NCBI RefSeq assembly: GCF_006334915.2
Contig: NZ_VDMA02000003.1
Location: 124,001-188,000 of the forward strand
Reading direction: 5' to 3'
Source: Microbispora catharanthi
Lineage (GTDB): Bacteria; Actinomycetota; Actinomycetes; Streptosporangiales; Streptosporangiaceae
Length of the DNA: 64,000 bases
Shown here piece by piece: positions 52,387 to 61,433 of the stretch; position 1 is the first letter of the stretch; each line of letters starts with the position of its first letter. The translations under genes and the position numbers were made by a program. Below the pieces are notes generated by a model. The model saw nothing but the letters and a program-made list of their open reading frames with translations. It ran no database searches and was not told where the DNA came from.

Positions 52387-53550
52387 ATGAGGGTATGCGT
52401 CGGCACGACAGTCCATCACCCCGAGGACGCCCGGATCACCCACCGGCAGATCCGGGCGCTGCTCGACGCCGGGCACGAGGTCACCTTCGTCGCGCCGTTC
52501 ACGCACTGCAACGTGACGCCGCGGCCGGGCATCCGGGCCGTGGACGTGCCGAGGGCCGTGGGGCTGCACCGCGCCAAGGCGCTGCGGGCCGCCACCTCCG
52601 CCCTGCGTACGGCGGTCCGAGACGCCGACCTGCTGCTCGTGCACGACATCGAGCTGCTGCTCGCGCTTCCTCGCAAACGGCCGCCCACGGTCTGGGACGT
52701 CCACGAGGACACGATCGGCGCGCTGAACGCCAAGGCGTACCTGCCGGGGCCGGTGCGGAGCGTCCTGCCGCCGCTGATCCGCGCGGTCGAGGGCCGGGCG
52801 GAGCGGCGCCTCCACCTCATCCTCGCCGAGGAGTCCTACCGTGAGCGCTTCCCCGGCGCGCATCCCGTGGTGCCCAATCACACGTACGTGCCGCAGACGC
52901 CGCCCGCGCCTCCGGGGGACCACCGGATCGTCTACGTGGGCCACATCTCCCTCGCGCGCGGCGCGGCCGAGATGGTGGAGATCGCCCGGCGGCTCCGGCC
53001 GTTCGGCATCCGCCTAGATCTGATCGGACCGGCCGACGCCGCGGTGCGTCCGATGCTGCGCGACGCGCAGCGCGCGGGGCTGCTCGACTGGTTCGGGTAC
53101 GTCCCCAACAACCACGCGCTGCGGATGGCCGAGGGCGCCCTGGCCGGGCTGTCCCTGCTGCACGACGTGCCCAACTACCGCGAGTCGACGCCCACGAAGG
53201 TCATCGAGTACATGGCCCGCGGCATCCCCGTCGTCACGACCCCGCTGCCGAGGGCGGCGTCCCTGGTCGGGCGGGTCGACTGCGGGACGATCGTCCCGTT
53301 CGGCGAGGTCGGCGCGGTGGCCGACGCGGTCGTGCAGTGCGTGCTCCGCCTGCGCGAGGACGCCGAACGGCGTGCCGCGATGGGCGCGCGGGGTTACGTC
53401 GAGGCGCTGAACCACTTCCACTGGCCCGCCGTGGCCGGGGAGTTCGTCGCCCTGCTCGAGCGGTGGGCCCAGGCTCCGAGCTCCGTCGCCGTCCTGCCGG
53501 ACCGCTCTCCCGCCGGCCGCCTGACCAACCTGTCGGGGCAGAACGTCTAG
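52387..53550 (+). CDS. GT4-like glycosyltransferase
   Basis: A 387-residue GT-B enzyme. VGTTVHHPEDARITHRQIRA is the acceptor-side start; LLLVHDIELLLAL and TVWDVHEDTIGAL follow. The donor side has RIVYVGHISLARGAAEMVEI and NYRESTPTKVIEYMARGIPVV, with the Glu pair of the EX7E region. ATG at 52387 is the clear start. Similar genes occur in wall-polysaccharide clusters. It ends before a strong terminator shared with the convergent sigma-factor gene. Confidence 0.88.
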   Translation: MRVCVGTTVHHPEDARITHRQIRALLDAGHEVTFVAPFTHCNVTPRPGIRAVDVPRAVGLHRAKALRAATSALRTAVRDADLLLVHDIELLLALPRKRPPTVWDVHEDTIGALNAKAYLPGPVRSVLPPLIRAVEGRAERRLHLILAEESYRERFPGAHPVVPNHTYVPQTPPAPPGDHRIVYVGHISLARGAAEMVEIARRLRPFGIRLDLIGPADAAVRPMLRDAQRAGLLDWFGYVPNNHALRMAEGALAGLSLLHDVPNYRESTPTKVIEYMARGIPVVTTPLPRAASLVGRVDCGTIVPFGEVGAVADAVVQCVLRLREDAERRAAMGARGYVEALNHFHWPAVAGEFVALLERWAQAPSSVAVLPDRSPAGRLTNLSGQNV

Positions 53551-53563
53551 CGACCCGTGCCGG

Positions 53564-53593
53564 CCGCCGCGCCCGTCCCGGTGGGCGCGGCGG
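53564..53593. terminator. Bidirectional hairpin terminator
   Basis: CCGCCGCGCCC (53564-53574) and GGGCGCGGCGG (53583-53593) form a perfect 11-base stem with an eight-base loop, between the convergent GT4-like and sigma-factor genes, and would serve both. Confidence 0.8.
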
Positions 53594-53598
53594 TCGCG

Positions 53599-54861
53599 TC
53601 ACCCACTCAATTCCCGCACCTGACGCAGCCGGCGGTCGAGGAAGGCCCGCTCGGAGGCGTTCCGGGTGCGGGCGATCGCCGCTTCATACGCCCGCGCGGC
53701 CTCCCCGGCCCGGCCGAGCCGCCGCAGCAGGTCGGCCCTGACGGCGTGGAACAGGTGGTAGCCGTCCAGGCCGAGGTCGTCCACGAGGGCGAGCGCGGCT
53801 TGCGGCCCGTCCACCTCGGCCACCGCGACGGCCCGGTTCAGCGCGACAACAGGGTTCGGCGCGGCGACCGGGTTCGGGGCGAGGGCGAGCAGGTGGTCGT
53901 ACAGGCTCAGGATCTGCCTCCAGTCGGTGGCGGCGGCGATCGGCGCGTCGGCGTGAACCGCGTTGATCGCCGCCTGGATCTGGTAGGGCCCCGGCCGGCC
54001 GCGCCGCAGGCACGCCCGCACGATGTCCTGGCCCTCGGCGACGAGCGCGCGGTCCCACCTGCCGCGGTCCTGCTCCGGCAGCGGCACGAGGTCGCCGGCC
54101 GGGGTGGTGCGGGCGTCGCGCCGCGCGTGGACGAGCAGCATGAGCGCGAGCAGCCCCATCACCTCCGGCTCGTCGGGCATCAGCGCCGCCAGCAGGCGGC
54201 CGAGCCTGATGGCCTCCGCGCACAGGTCGTCGCGGGCCAGCCGGTCGCCCGCGCTCGCCGTGTGGCCCTCATTGAAGATCAGGTAAATGACGGCGAGCAC
54301 GGCCCGGAGCCGGTCCGGCAGGTCGGCCTCCCGCGGAACGCGGTACGGGATCCCCGCGTCGCGGATCTTGGCCTTGGCCCGGACCAGCCGCTGGGCCATG
54401 GTCGGCTCAGGGACCAGGAACGCCCGCGCGATCTCGGCCGTGGTGAGGCCGCCGAGCAGGCGCAGCGTCAGCGCGACCCGGGCGGCCGGGGCGAGCGCGG
54501 GATGGCAGCAGGTGAAGATCAGGCGGAGCCGGTCGTCGTGCACGGGACCCTCCTCGGCCGGTTCGTCGTCAGCGTCGCCGGGGGCGCGCAGCAGCACCGC
54601 CCGCGCGTGCCGGTCCGCACGCAGGGACTCCCGCCGGTGACGGTCGATCACCCGGTTGCGGGCGGTAGTGATGATCCAGCCGGCCGGGCTCGGCGGCGTC
54701 CCGTCGCGCGGCCAGCGCCGCACCGCCTCGGCGAACGCGTCCTGGACCGCCTCCTCGGCGACGTCGATGTCGCCGAAGTGGCGGACCAGGACCGCGACGG
54801 CCCGGCCGTACTCCTCGCGGAACACCCGCTCGAGGTCGGGGTCCCTACTGCCGGTCGTCAT
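53599..54861 (-). CDS. ECF42-type RNA polymerase sigma factor with C-terminal extension
   Basis: A 420-residue sigma factor, about twice the usual ECF length. Region 2 ([32 protein letters not shown]) and region 4 ([20 protein letters not shown]) occupy residues 1-175. The C-terminal about 230 residues ([44 protein letters not shown]) form the TPR-like domain of group ECF42, reported to be required for activity. There is no anti-sigma gene; the partner is the overlapping YciI/DGPF gene upstream, the defining context of this group. Start ATG at 54861 lies inside that gene's end. Confidence 0.93.
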   Translation of the reverse strand: MTTGSRDPDLERVFREEYGRAVAVLVRHFGDIDVAEEAVQDAFAEAVRRWPRDGTPPSPAGWIITTARNRVIDRHRRESLRADRHARAVLLRAPGDADDEPAEEGPVHDDRLRLIFTCCHPALAPAARVALTLRLLGGLTTAEIARAFLVPEPTMAQRLVRAKAKIRDAGIPYRVPREADLPDRLRAVLAVIYLIFNEGHTASAGDRLARDDLCAEAIRLGRLLAALMPDEPEVMGLLALMLLVHARRDARTTPAGDLVPLPEQDRGRWDRALVAEGQDIVRACLRRGRPGPYQIQAAINAVHADAPIAAATDWRQILSLYDHLLALAPNPVAAPNPVVALNRAVAVAEVDGPQAALALVDDLGLDGYHLFHAVRADLLRRLGRAGEAARAYEAAIARTRNASERAFLDRRLRQVRELSG

Positions 54862-55213
54862 CGCCCTCCACGACGCCCGCGAAGGGGCGCACCTCCACGG
54901 GGAGCGTGGTCGCGCGGGCGAGCCTGCGACCCCACTCGAGCGCCGCGTCGAGGTCGGGCGCCTTGACGATCGTCAGCCCGCCGACGTGCTCCTTGCCCTC
55001 GGTGTACGGACCGTCGGTGACGAGCTCCTCCCCGTCGCGCACCCGCACCACGGTCGCCGTGCCCGGATCGTGCAGCCCGCCGGAGAAGACCCACGCCCCC
55101 GCGGCGCGTAGTTCCTCATTGAGGACCGCCAGGTCCCGCATGATGGGCTCCAGGACCTCCGGCGGGGGCGTCCCGCCGTCGGGCTGCTGGATGCTGAGCA
55201 GATAGTGCCTCAT
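54845..55213 (-). CDS. YciI family (DGPF domain) protein
   Basis: A 122-residue YCII-related protein. It has [14 protein letters not shown] at the start, [30 protein letters not shown] (the DGPF-type motif) and [14 protein letters not shown], a dimeric alpha/beta barrel fold. Such proteins are the constant partners and presumed targets or signal inputs of ECF42 sigma factors. The ATG at 55213 has GGAGG upstream; the GTG four codons earlier is too near it. Its last 17 bases overlap the sigma-factor start, indicating an operon. Confidence 0.92.
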   Translation of the reverse strand: MRHYLLSIQQPDGGTPPPEVLEPIMRDLAVLNEELRAAGAWVFSGGLHDPGTATVVRVRDGEELVTDGPYTEGKEHVGGLTIVKAPDLDAALEWGRRLARATTLPVEVRPFAGVVEGDDDRQ

Positions 55214-55373
55214 GGTCTCGTCCACCTCCTCGGCGAGGCCCGCCCGGCGCGGGCCCGTTCACCCTCTACACGAACGACCGCCCCGGAATCGACATCCGCC
55301 GGAAAACAGGGCTGGGACAACCTTGCCGCCGTACGGCTGTCGCACGGCCGCCGGGCTTTGCTGTACTGGAACC

Positions 55374-56123
55374 ATGGCAAGCCACGTCGTCCAGGGGCGC
55401 AGGGTCGAGACGCCGGTGGAGGTTCGCGACGCCTCGGTCTGCCTCGCCGCCTACCTGGTGCGGGCCGACGCCGCCCGCGCGGTCCTCGCGTACTCCAGGA
55501 TGGACGTCACCGAGGTCCTGCCGGGCAAGGCCCTGTGCTCGCTGGTGTTCGTCCGCTACCACGACTCCGACCTCGGCTCCTACAACGAGTTCGGGGTCAC
55601 CTTCCTCGTACGGCCGGCCGACGCGGGCCCCCCGCCGAGGCGCGGGCCGCTGGCCGGGCTGAAGGACCTGCGCGGGGCGGGGTCGGGCGCCTTCGTCCAC
55701 TGGCTGCCGGTCGACCAGGCGTTCACGCTGGAGGCCGGTCGGACCATCTGGGGCTTCCCCAAGGAGCTGGCCGACGTGGATCTGCGGCTCGGCTCGCCGT
55801 ACAAGCGGTGTCTGCTGCGCAGGGACGGCCGGATGGTCGTCGACCTGCTGGTCAGGCCGGGCATCCCGGCGACGCCCGTGCCGTTGCTCGGCGAGGCGCT
55901 GCCCGTGCCGGACGCCTACGCCCACCTGGACGGGGTCACCCGCCGCATCCCCTGGACGGTCCGTGCCCGGGGGATCCGCTGGCGGCCGGGCGGCGCGCTC
56001 ATCCGCCTCGGCAACCACCCGATCGCCAAGGAGCTGAGCGAGCTCGGCCTGCCCCGGCGGGCCCTGATGACGGCCGCGGCCGAGCACGTGTCGATGACGT
56101 TCGAGGAGCCGGGACGGGCGTGA
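55374..56123 (+). CDS. Acetoacetate decarboxylase-superfamily protein
   Basis: A 249-residue protein of the acetoacetate decarboxylase fold. VTEVLPGKALCSLVFVRY, SYNEFGVTFLVRP, TIWGFPKELADVDL (the region of the Schiff-base Lys) and YAHLDGVTRRIPW are recognisable. Members decarboxylate beta-keto acids or, in divergent branches, act as aldolase/dehydratases. ATG at 55374 gives a compact start with only a weak GGA upstream. It is divergent from the ECF42/YciI pair and precedes a two-component system by 43 bases. Substrate unknown. Confidence 0.82.
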   Translation: MASHVVQGRRVETPVEVRDASVCLAAYLVRADAARAVLAYSRMDVTEVLPGKALCSLVFVRYHDSDLGSYNEFGVTFLVRPADAGPPPRRGPLAGLKDLRGAGSGAFVHWLPVDQAFTLEAGRTIWGFPKELADVDLRLGSPYKRCLLRRDGRMVVDLLVRPGIPATPVPLLGEALPVPDAYAHLDGVTRRIPWTVRARGIRWRPGGALIRLGNHPIAKELSELGLPRRALMTAAAEHVSMTFEEPGRA

Positions 56124-56166
56124 CGCCGCCGCGGGCCGTTCCCGGCGGGGCTGGAAGAATCGGCGG

Positions 56167-56817
56167 GTGATTCGTGTCCTGATCGCCGACGACCAGGAGA
56201 TGGTGCGGCGGGGCCTGCGCCGCATCCTGGAGAGCCAGCCGGACATCCAGGTCGTCTGCGAGGCCGCCGACGGAGTGGCCGCGGTGGAGATGGCCCGGCG
56301 GTTCCAGCCGGACGTGGCGCTCGTCGACATCCGCATGCCCAGGATGGACGGGCTCGAAGTGACCCGGGCTCTCGCCGGCCCCGGCGCATCGGTGCCGACG
56401 AAGGTCGTGGTGGTGACGACCTTCGACCTGGACGAGTACGTCTACCCGGCGCTGCGGCACGGCGCGTCCGGGTTCCTGCTCAAGCGCTCGGGCCCCGCGC
56501 TCCTGGTCGAGGCGGTCCGGGCCGCCGTGGCCGGCGACACCCTGATCAGCCCCTCGGTCACGGTGCGGCTGCTGAGGCACGTCACGGGCGACGGCCCCCG
56601 GCACACGCCGCCGTCGGAACCGCTGACCGAGCGCGAGATCGAGATCGCCGGCCAGGTGGCCGAGGGGAAGACCAACGCCGACATCGCCGCCGAGCTGTTC
56701 ATCTCGCCGGGCACGGTCAAGACCCACGTGGCGAGCATCCAGCGCAAGCTCGGCGTGCGCAACCGGGTCGGCATCGCCGTACGCGCCTGGGAGCTGGGGT
56801 ATGCCAGGGTGCGGTGA
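56167..56817 (+). CDS. NarL/LuxR-type response regulator
   Basis: A 216-residue regulator. The receiver (1-120) has ADDQ, phospho-Asp54 in ALVDIRMPRMDG, and Lys in GFLLKRS. The LuxR-type helix-turn-helix (about 150-210) reads LTEREIEIAGQVAEGKTNAD, FISPGTVKTHVASIQRKLGV. It is translated just ahead of its kinase. A perfect palindrome upstream of the lipoprotein/ABC genes at 58114 could be its site, since NarL proteins bind inverted repeats. Confidence 0.95.
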   Translation: MIRVLIADDQEMVRRGLRRILESQPDIQVVCEAADGVAAVEMARRFQPDVALVDIRMPRMDGLEVTRALAGPGASVPTKVVVVTTFDLDEYVYPALRHGASGFLLKRSGPALLVEAVRAAVAGDTLISPSVTVRLLRHVTGDGPRHTPPSEPLTEREIEIAGQVAEGKTNADIAAELFISPGTVKTHVASIQRKLGVRNRVGIAVRAWELGYARVR

Positions 56818-56862
56818 CCAGGGTGCGATCACGGTCCCCACCGCGTGCGTACCCTCAGTGGC

Positions 56863-58062
56863 ATGACGAGGTCCCGGGTCCGCGCCTTCCTGTGCGCCGT
56901 GGTCGTGGCGATGGTGCCGGCGCCGGCGATCCTCGCTCCCCCGCACGCGCTCGTCGTCGCCCTGTCCGCCACCCTGGCCGTCGCCGTCGCGCTGACGCGC
57001 CTGCCCTACCGGCGGATCGGCCTCGCCACGGCGGCGACCGTCGTCGTGCTGGTCTCCTTCGCCGTCACGTTCGCCTACCAGGGGCGGCACCAGTTCGCCG
57101 GGCTGTGGCTGCCCGTCGAGATGGGCGCGCTGCTGCTCCTGTTCGGACGGGTCGTGCGACGGCTGCCGGGACGGCGGGCGGCGGTCATCGGGACGGCGCT
57201 CGGGATCGCGACGGCCGTCGCGCTGCCGTTGCGGCTGACGCTGCGCATGCCCCGCCCGACGGCGGATGCCTCGGTCATCGCCTGCCTCCTGTCGTTCATC
57301 GCCGTGGCCGCCGTGGCCGCCGTCGCGCTCTACCTCAGGTCACTGGACGACCGGCGGGTGCGCGCGGTGGCGGACGCGCGGCGGGCCCAGCGGCTGGAGA
57401 CGGCCCGCGACCTGCATGACTTCGTCGCCCACGAGGTCACGGGGATCGTCCTGGAGGCCCAGGCGGCGCAGCTCGGCGAGCTCGATCCGCACGAGGCGCG
57501 CGAGCTCGCCGCACGCGTCGAGGAGGCGGGGCTGCGCGCGCTGGCGTCCATGGACCACATGGTGAGCGCGCTGCGCGACCCGGACGAGCGGGCGGCGGAG
57601 GAACCGCCGCCGACCCGCGTCTACGGCCTGGCCGACCTGCCCGACCTGGTCGGCCGTTTCTCGGCCACCGGAAGGATCCCGGCCAGGCTCGACATGCCCG
57701 GCGACCTCGCCCTCCCGGTGGCTCCCGAGATCGGGAGCACGGCGTACGCCGTCGTGCTCGAGGCGCTGACCAACGTGCGGCGGCACGCCTCCTCCGCGAC
57801 CCGCGTGGTGGTCGCGGTCGCCCCAGTCGATGGCGCGGCCGACGGCCCGGCCCTGCGGGTGTCCGTCACCGACGACGGCGGCACCTGTCCGACCGGCCTC
57901 GCGGGAGACGACCGGCACGGCGGAGGCACCGGCCTGATCGGCCTGGCCGAGCGGGTGAAGGCGCTCGGGGGCGCGCTCCACGCCGGCCGCCAGGCGGCGG
58001 GCTGGCAGGTCGGCGCCGTCCTCCCCGTTCCGCAGAGTGCCAGGAGTCGCGCGGGCCGCTGA
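56863..58062 (+). CDS. NarL-type sensor histidine kinase (HisKA_3)
   Basis: A 399-residue kinase. Five to six helices occupy residues 10-160 with almost no outer loop, so it probably senses a membrane event. The dimerisation domain has TARDLHDFVAHEVTGIVLEA with phospho-His185. The ATPase domain has LEALTNVRRHASSATRVVV and GTGLIGLAERVKALGG. ATG at 56863 is chosen over GTG at 56845. The gene ends inside the first copy of a 26-bp tandem duplication. Kinase, regulator and downstream ABC genes resemble bacterial antibiotic-sensing units. Confidence 0.93.
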   Translation: MTRSRVRAFLCAVVVAMVPAPAILAPPHALVVALSATLAVAVALTRLPYRRIGLATAATVVVLVSFAVTFAYQGRHQFAGLWLPVEMGALLLLFGRVVRRLPGRRAAVIGTALGIATAVALPLRLTLRMPRPTADASVIACLLSFIAVAAVAAVALYLRSLDDRRVRAVADARRAQRLETARDLHDFVAHEVTGIVLEAQAAQLGELDPHEARELAARVEEAGLRALASMDHMVSALRDPDERAAEEPPPTRVYGLADLPDLVGRFSATGRIPARLDMPGDLALPVAPEIGSTAYAVVLEALTNVRRHASSATRVVVAVAPVDGAADGPALRVSVTDDGGTCPTGLAGDDRHGGGTGLIGLAERVKALGGALHAGRQAAGWQVGAVLPVPQSARSRAGR

Positions 58063-58086
58063 GTGCCAGGAGCCGCGCCGGCCGCT
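58035..58086. repeat. 26-bp tandem duplication at the end of the kinase gene
   Basis: Copies 58035-58060 and 58061-58086 begin GAGTGCCAGGAG and end GGCCGCT with two substitutions between them. The kinase stop TGA spans the junction, so the duplication sits just where translation ends. Confidence 0.85.
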
Positions 58087-58113
58087 GAGTCGGCCCGCCA
58101 TCGGACCCCGGAT

Positions 58114-58131
58114 ATCTGCCGAACGGCAGAT
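58114..58131. promoter_or_regulatory. Perfect palindrome upstream of lipoprotein/ABC operon
   Basis: ATCTGCCGAACGGCAGAT has two perfect eight-base arms around AA. It lies 59 bases before the lipoprotein ATG at 58190, a normal place for an operator. The adjacent NarL-type regulator or the broken TetR gene downstream are candidate binders. Confidence 0.55.
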
Positions 58132-58189
58132 GCCGGCCCGGCCGCCCGCAGCGGATCCTGCTCGGGACGGTTTCACCCCGGAGGATCCG

Positions 58190-58567
58190 ATGACTACACG
58201 CAAGACGGTGTGGTGTGCCTTGACGGTGCTCGCGGCGGCGGTTCTGAGCGGCTGTTCAGACGCGTCGAAGGCCGCACCGGTGTCCCGGACCTTCACGTTC
58301 AGCGGCAGGACGCTGAACGTGCGGGCACACGACACCCCGGCCGACCTCGTCGCGACGGACAGGAAGGACATCAAGGTCACCCTGTGGTTCGACGTGCACG
58401 GCACCAACCCCCAATCCAGCCAGACCCTCGACGGGAACACGCTCGATCTCAACGCCGGATGCTCCGGGTGGGCCGACTGCTCGGCCCGGTTCAGGGTCGA
58501 GGTGCCCCGCGAGGTCAGGGTGCTGCGCGACGGCCGCACGACCGATCTGCGCGGCCTGCCCGGGTGA
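58190..58567 (+). CDS. Short lipoprotein, possibly truncated DUF4097-like
   Basis: A 125-residue lipoprotein with lipobox LSGC (Cys22) and a beta-rich domain: RTFTFSGRTLNVRAHDTP, KVTLWFDVHGTNPQ, CSARFRVEVPREVRVLRDGR. The RVEVPREVRV stretch and the following D-L-R-G-L turn resemble one repeat of DUF4097 putative adhesins, which normally continue for another hundred residues. CCGGAGGATCCG precedes the ATG. It is ten bases upstream of the ABC ATPase, so it belongs to that operon. Either a mini-form or a truncation. Confidence 0.78.
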   Translation: MTTRKTVWCALTVLAAAVLSGCSDASKAAPVSRTFTFSGRTLNVRAHDTPADLVATDRKDIKVTLWFDVHGTNPQSSQTLDGNTLDLNAGCSGWADCSARFRVEVPREVRVLRDGRTTDLRGLPG

Positions 58568-58577
58568 GGGGAACGAG

Positions 58578-59474
58578 ATGATCGATTCTCCGGCCCTCGA
58601 ACTGGTGGACGTCACCAAGACCTACAAGGGCGGCAAGCGCGCGGTCGACGGCGTCACCCTGCGGTGCGGCCCGGGACTGCTCGGCCTGCTCGGCCCGAAC
58701 GGCGCGGGGAAGTCGACGCTGATGCGCATCTGCGCGACGGTCACCCGGCCGACCGGCGGCAGGGTCCTGTACGACGGGACCGACGTGGTGTCCCGGCCCG
58801 GCGCGCTGCGCGGGGTTCTCGGCTACCTCCCGCAGGACTTCGGGGTCTACCCGCACCTGACCGCGCGGGAGTTCCTCTCCTACCTCGCCGCCCTGAAAGG
58901 ATTGGCCGCGCGTGCGGCGCGTGCGCGAATCGACGAGCTGCTCGAACTGGTCAACCTCACGGAGGCGGTCCGCACGCCCCTCGGCGAATACTCCGGCGGC
59001 ATGCTGCGCCGGGTCGGCATCGCCCAGGCCCTGCTGGCCGACCCGAGGGTGCTGATCGTGGACGAGCCGACGGCGGGGCTCGACCCCGAGGAGCGGGTGC
59101 GGTTCCGCGCCATGCTCTCCGACCTGGCGGAGGACCGGGTGGTCCTGCTGTCCACGCACATCGTGTCCGACATCGAGTCCGTCGCGTCCGACGTCGCCGT
59201 CGTGACCGGGGGACGGCTGCTGCGGCGCGGCACCCCCGAGGCGTTGCTCGCCGAGGTCGACGGCCACGTCTGGGAGACGGTCGCCGGGCCCTCCGAGGCC
59301 GCCGCCCTGCGGGAGCGCCACCCGACCGGCCGCGTGATCCGCACGGCGGACGGCATCCGCCTGCGACTCCTGTCGGACACGCCGCCGGCTGCCGGCGCCG
59401 TACGGGTGCCTCCCGACCTGGAGGACCTGTACCTCGCCGTCGTGGGTGGCGGCGTCCGAGAGGCGGCCCGATGA
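58578..59474 (+). CDS. ABC transporter ATP-binding protein
   Basis: A 298-residue ATPase of an ABC-2-type exporter. Walker A GPNGAGKST (39-47), Q-loop YLPQDFGVYP, signature YSGGMLRRVGIA, Walker B LIVDEPTAGLDP and switch STHIVSD are intact. The C-terminal about 80 residues form the regulatory tail common in drug or lantibiotic exporters. Its stop overlaps the permease start (ATGA). Cargo is unknown; location after a two-component system and a lipoprotein suggests self-protection or envelope stress. Confidence 0.95.
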   Translation: MIDSPALELVDVTKTYKGGKRAVDGVTLRCGPGLLGLLGPNGAGKSTLMRICATVTRPTGGRVLYDGTDVVSRPGALRGVLGYLPQDFGVYPHLTAREFLSYLAALKGLAARAARARIDELLELVNLTEAVRTPLGEYSGGMLRRVGIAQALLADPRVLIVDEPTAGLDPEERVRFRAMLSDLAEDRVVLLSTHIVSDIESVASDVAVVTGGRLLRRGTPEALLAEVDGHVWETVAGPSEAAALRERHPTGRVIRTADGIRLRLLSDTPPAAGAVRVPPDLEDLYLAVVGGGVREAAR

Positions 59475-61063
59475 CGGCACGGGTCACAACACGGGTCACG
59501 ACACGGGTCACGGCGCGGGCGACGGTCGCGCTCGCCGTCGCCGACTTCCGGGAGCGGGTCCGGCGGCCCGCGTACGCCGTGATCCTGCTGGCGGCGGTCG
59601 GCCTGGCCCGGCTGGCCGTCCCGCCCGCGGACGCCGGGTGGGTGATCCTGGACGTCGGAGGCTACCGCGGCGTCTACACCAGCGCCTGGGTCGGGACGGC
59701 GACCGCCCTCGCCGGCGCCCTCTGGCTCACTCTGGGCGGGTTCTACCTGGTACGCGACGCGATCGGCCGGGATGAGCGCACCCGTGTGGGCCAGCTCGTC
59801 GCCGCCACGCCACTGCGCACGTCCGCCTACCTGCTGGCGAAGTTCCTCAGCGACTTCCTGGTGCTCGCCTCGATGGCGGGCGTGCTCGCGGTGACCGCGC
59901 CGATCATGCAGTTCGCCCGCGGCGAGTCCGGAGCCGTGGACCCGGTGGCGCTCCTGCTGCCCTTCGTGACGATCACGCTGCCCCCGCTGGCGCTGACGGC
60001 GGCGGCCGCGGTGCTGCTCGAAACCGTGCCGCTGCTTCGGGGCGGCGTGGGCAACGTGGTCTGGTTCGTCGTCTCCCTGGTCCTCCTGATCGGCGGACAG
60101 TCGCGGAAGGCGCCTCTCGGCGGTCTCGGGGTGCACCAGGCCGCCGACTCGATGCGCGCCGCCCTCGCCACCCAAGGCGTCGACGTGCACGGCCGGGAGT
60201 TCAGCCTCGGCCTGACCTCCGTCGCCAGGCCGCTGCGCACCTTCCACTGGGACGGCTTGTCCGTCACCGGCGCGTTCCTCGGCGGCCGTCTCGTCGTGGT
60301 CCTGCTGGCGGTCGTCCTGGCGCTGCTGCCGTGCCTCTGGTTCGCCCGGTTCGACCCGGCGCGTCGTCTCACCGCCCCGGCCGTCACGCCGTACGAGCCG
60401 GGCGTCACCGCAGCGGGCTTCCGGACGGCCCTCCGGACCGCGCCCCGGGTGGCGCCGCGTCCGGGCCGGGCGTCGCGACGGCTTCTCGCCGGCGAGCTGC
60501 GCATCCTCCTTCAGGGCGTCTCGCGCTGGTGGTGGCTCGTGGCCGCCGGGGTGACGGCGGCCGCCTTCGCCACGCCGGAGCCCGCGACCATGCTCCCGTT
60601 CGCCTGGATATGGCCGGTGCTGATCTGGTCACGGCTGGGAACCCAGCGAGCGGAGTACGGCGTGGAGGGGCTGCTCGGCGCCTATCCCGCACCCCGGCGC
60701 GGGCTGCTCGCGGAGTGGGCGGCCGGGGTCGTCCTCACGGCCGCGACGGGCGTGGGACCCCTCGTCCGTATGGCGGTCGCCGCCGACTGGCCCGGAGTGG
60801 GGTCTTGGGCGGGCGGCGCGCTCCTGGTGCCCTCGCTCGCCCTGGCGCTCGGCGCGGCCTGCCGTACGCACCGGGTCTTCCAGGTCGTCTACCTCGGCCT
60901 GTGGTATCTCGCCGTCAACGGGACGGCGGCCGTCGACTACATGGGCGCGGTCCGCGCGGAAGGGCTGCCCGCCGGGCCGTCCCCGCTCGTCGTGGCCGGC
61001 CTCGCCGCGGCGCTGCTCTGCGCCGCCCTGGCGGTCCGCACCGCCCGCCACGCGACCCGCTGA
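59471..61063 (+). CDS. ABC transporter permease
   Basis: A 530-residue permease with about 11-12 helices, the partner of the overlapping ATPase. It resembles two ABC-2 halves fused: the first about 1-290 (VRRPAYAVILLAAVGLARL, YLLAKFLSDFLVLASMAGVL), the second after a Pro/Arg-rich linker (about 320-355) starting with ASRRLLAGELRILLQG. A 12-bp repeat (ACGGGTCAC plus AAC, GAC or GGC; 59479-59514) encodes its first Thr/Arg/Val-rich residues. Translation is coupled by ATGA. Confidence 0.88.
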   Translation: MTARVTTRVTTRVTARATVALAVADFRERVRRPAYAVILLAAVGLARLAVPPADAGWVILDVGGYRGVYTSAWVGTATALAGALWLTLGGFYLVRDAIGRDERTRVGQLVAATPLRTSAYLLAKFLSDFLVLASMAGVLAVTAPIMQFARGESGAVDPVALLLPFVTITLPPLALTAAAAVLLETVPLLRGGVGNVVWFVVSLVLLIGGQSRKAPLGGLGVHQAADSMRAALATQGVDVHGREFSLGLTSVARPLRTFHWDGLSVTGAFLGGRLVVVLLAVVLALLPCLWFARFDPARRLTAPAVTPYEPGVTAAGFRTALRTAPRVAPRPGRASRRLLAGELRILLQGVSRWWWLVAAGVTAAAFATPEPATMLPFAWIWPVLIWSRLGTQRAEYGVEGLLGAYPAPRRGLLAEWAAGVVLTAATGVGPLVRMAVAADWPGVGSWAGGALLVPSLALALGAACRTHRVFQVVYLGLWYLAVNGTAAVDYMGAVRAEGLPAGPSPLVVAGLAAALLCAALAVRTARHATR

Positions 61064-61073
61064 CGCGGCGTGC

Positions 61074-61433
61074 TCACGCTCGGCCGTCACACGCGAGACG
61101 GGCGATCAGCTCGTACGTCAGCACGTGCTCGCGCCGGGACCGCTGCAGGTCCCCGTGGATTAACGCCAGATCGCCTCGGCCGCGGCGTCCCGGTCCGGGG
61201 CGGCGGCCAGGCGTCGCTCGAACGTGTCGCCGGTGCCCGCCGCGAACCGGGTGAACGCCTCGACGAGCAGGTCGTCCATGTTCTCGAAGTGGTAGGTCAT
61301 GGACCAGAGCGGGACGTCGGCCCGGGCGGCCACCTTCCGGTGGGAGGTCCCGGCGACCCCCGTCCTCGGCGATGCAGTCGATCGCGGCGTCGATGATGCG
61401 GTCGCGGCGCTCCGGGTCGTGGCGGCGGGCCAT
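61074..61433 (-). pseudogene. TetR/AcrR-family regulator, frameshifted and truncated
   Basis: The reverse strand codes for MARRHDPERRDRIIDAAIDC IAEDG in one frame, then continues in another frame as VAGTSHRKVAARADVPLWSM and TYHFENMDDLLVEAFTRF, then returns to the first frame as LIHGDLQRSRREHVLTYEL. The first shift lies at a run of five C at 61357-61361 (one base too many), the second near 61157-61165 (one base missing). The normal 60-80 C-terminal residues are absent because a stop occurs at 61074 beside the ABC permease end. It is probably inactive unless the shifts are sequencing errors. Confidence 0.8.

Noticed and set aside
32413-53550. A secondary-metabolite gene cluster
   Set aside because: No PKS, NRPS, terpene or RiPP core genes are present; the content fits wall-glycan assembly.
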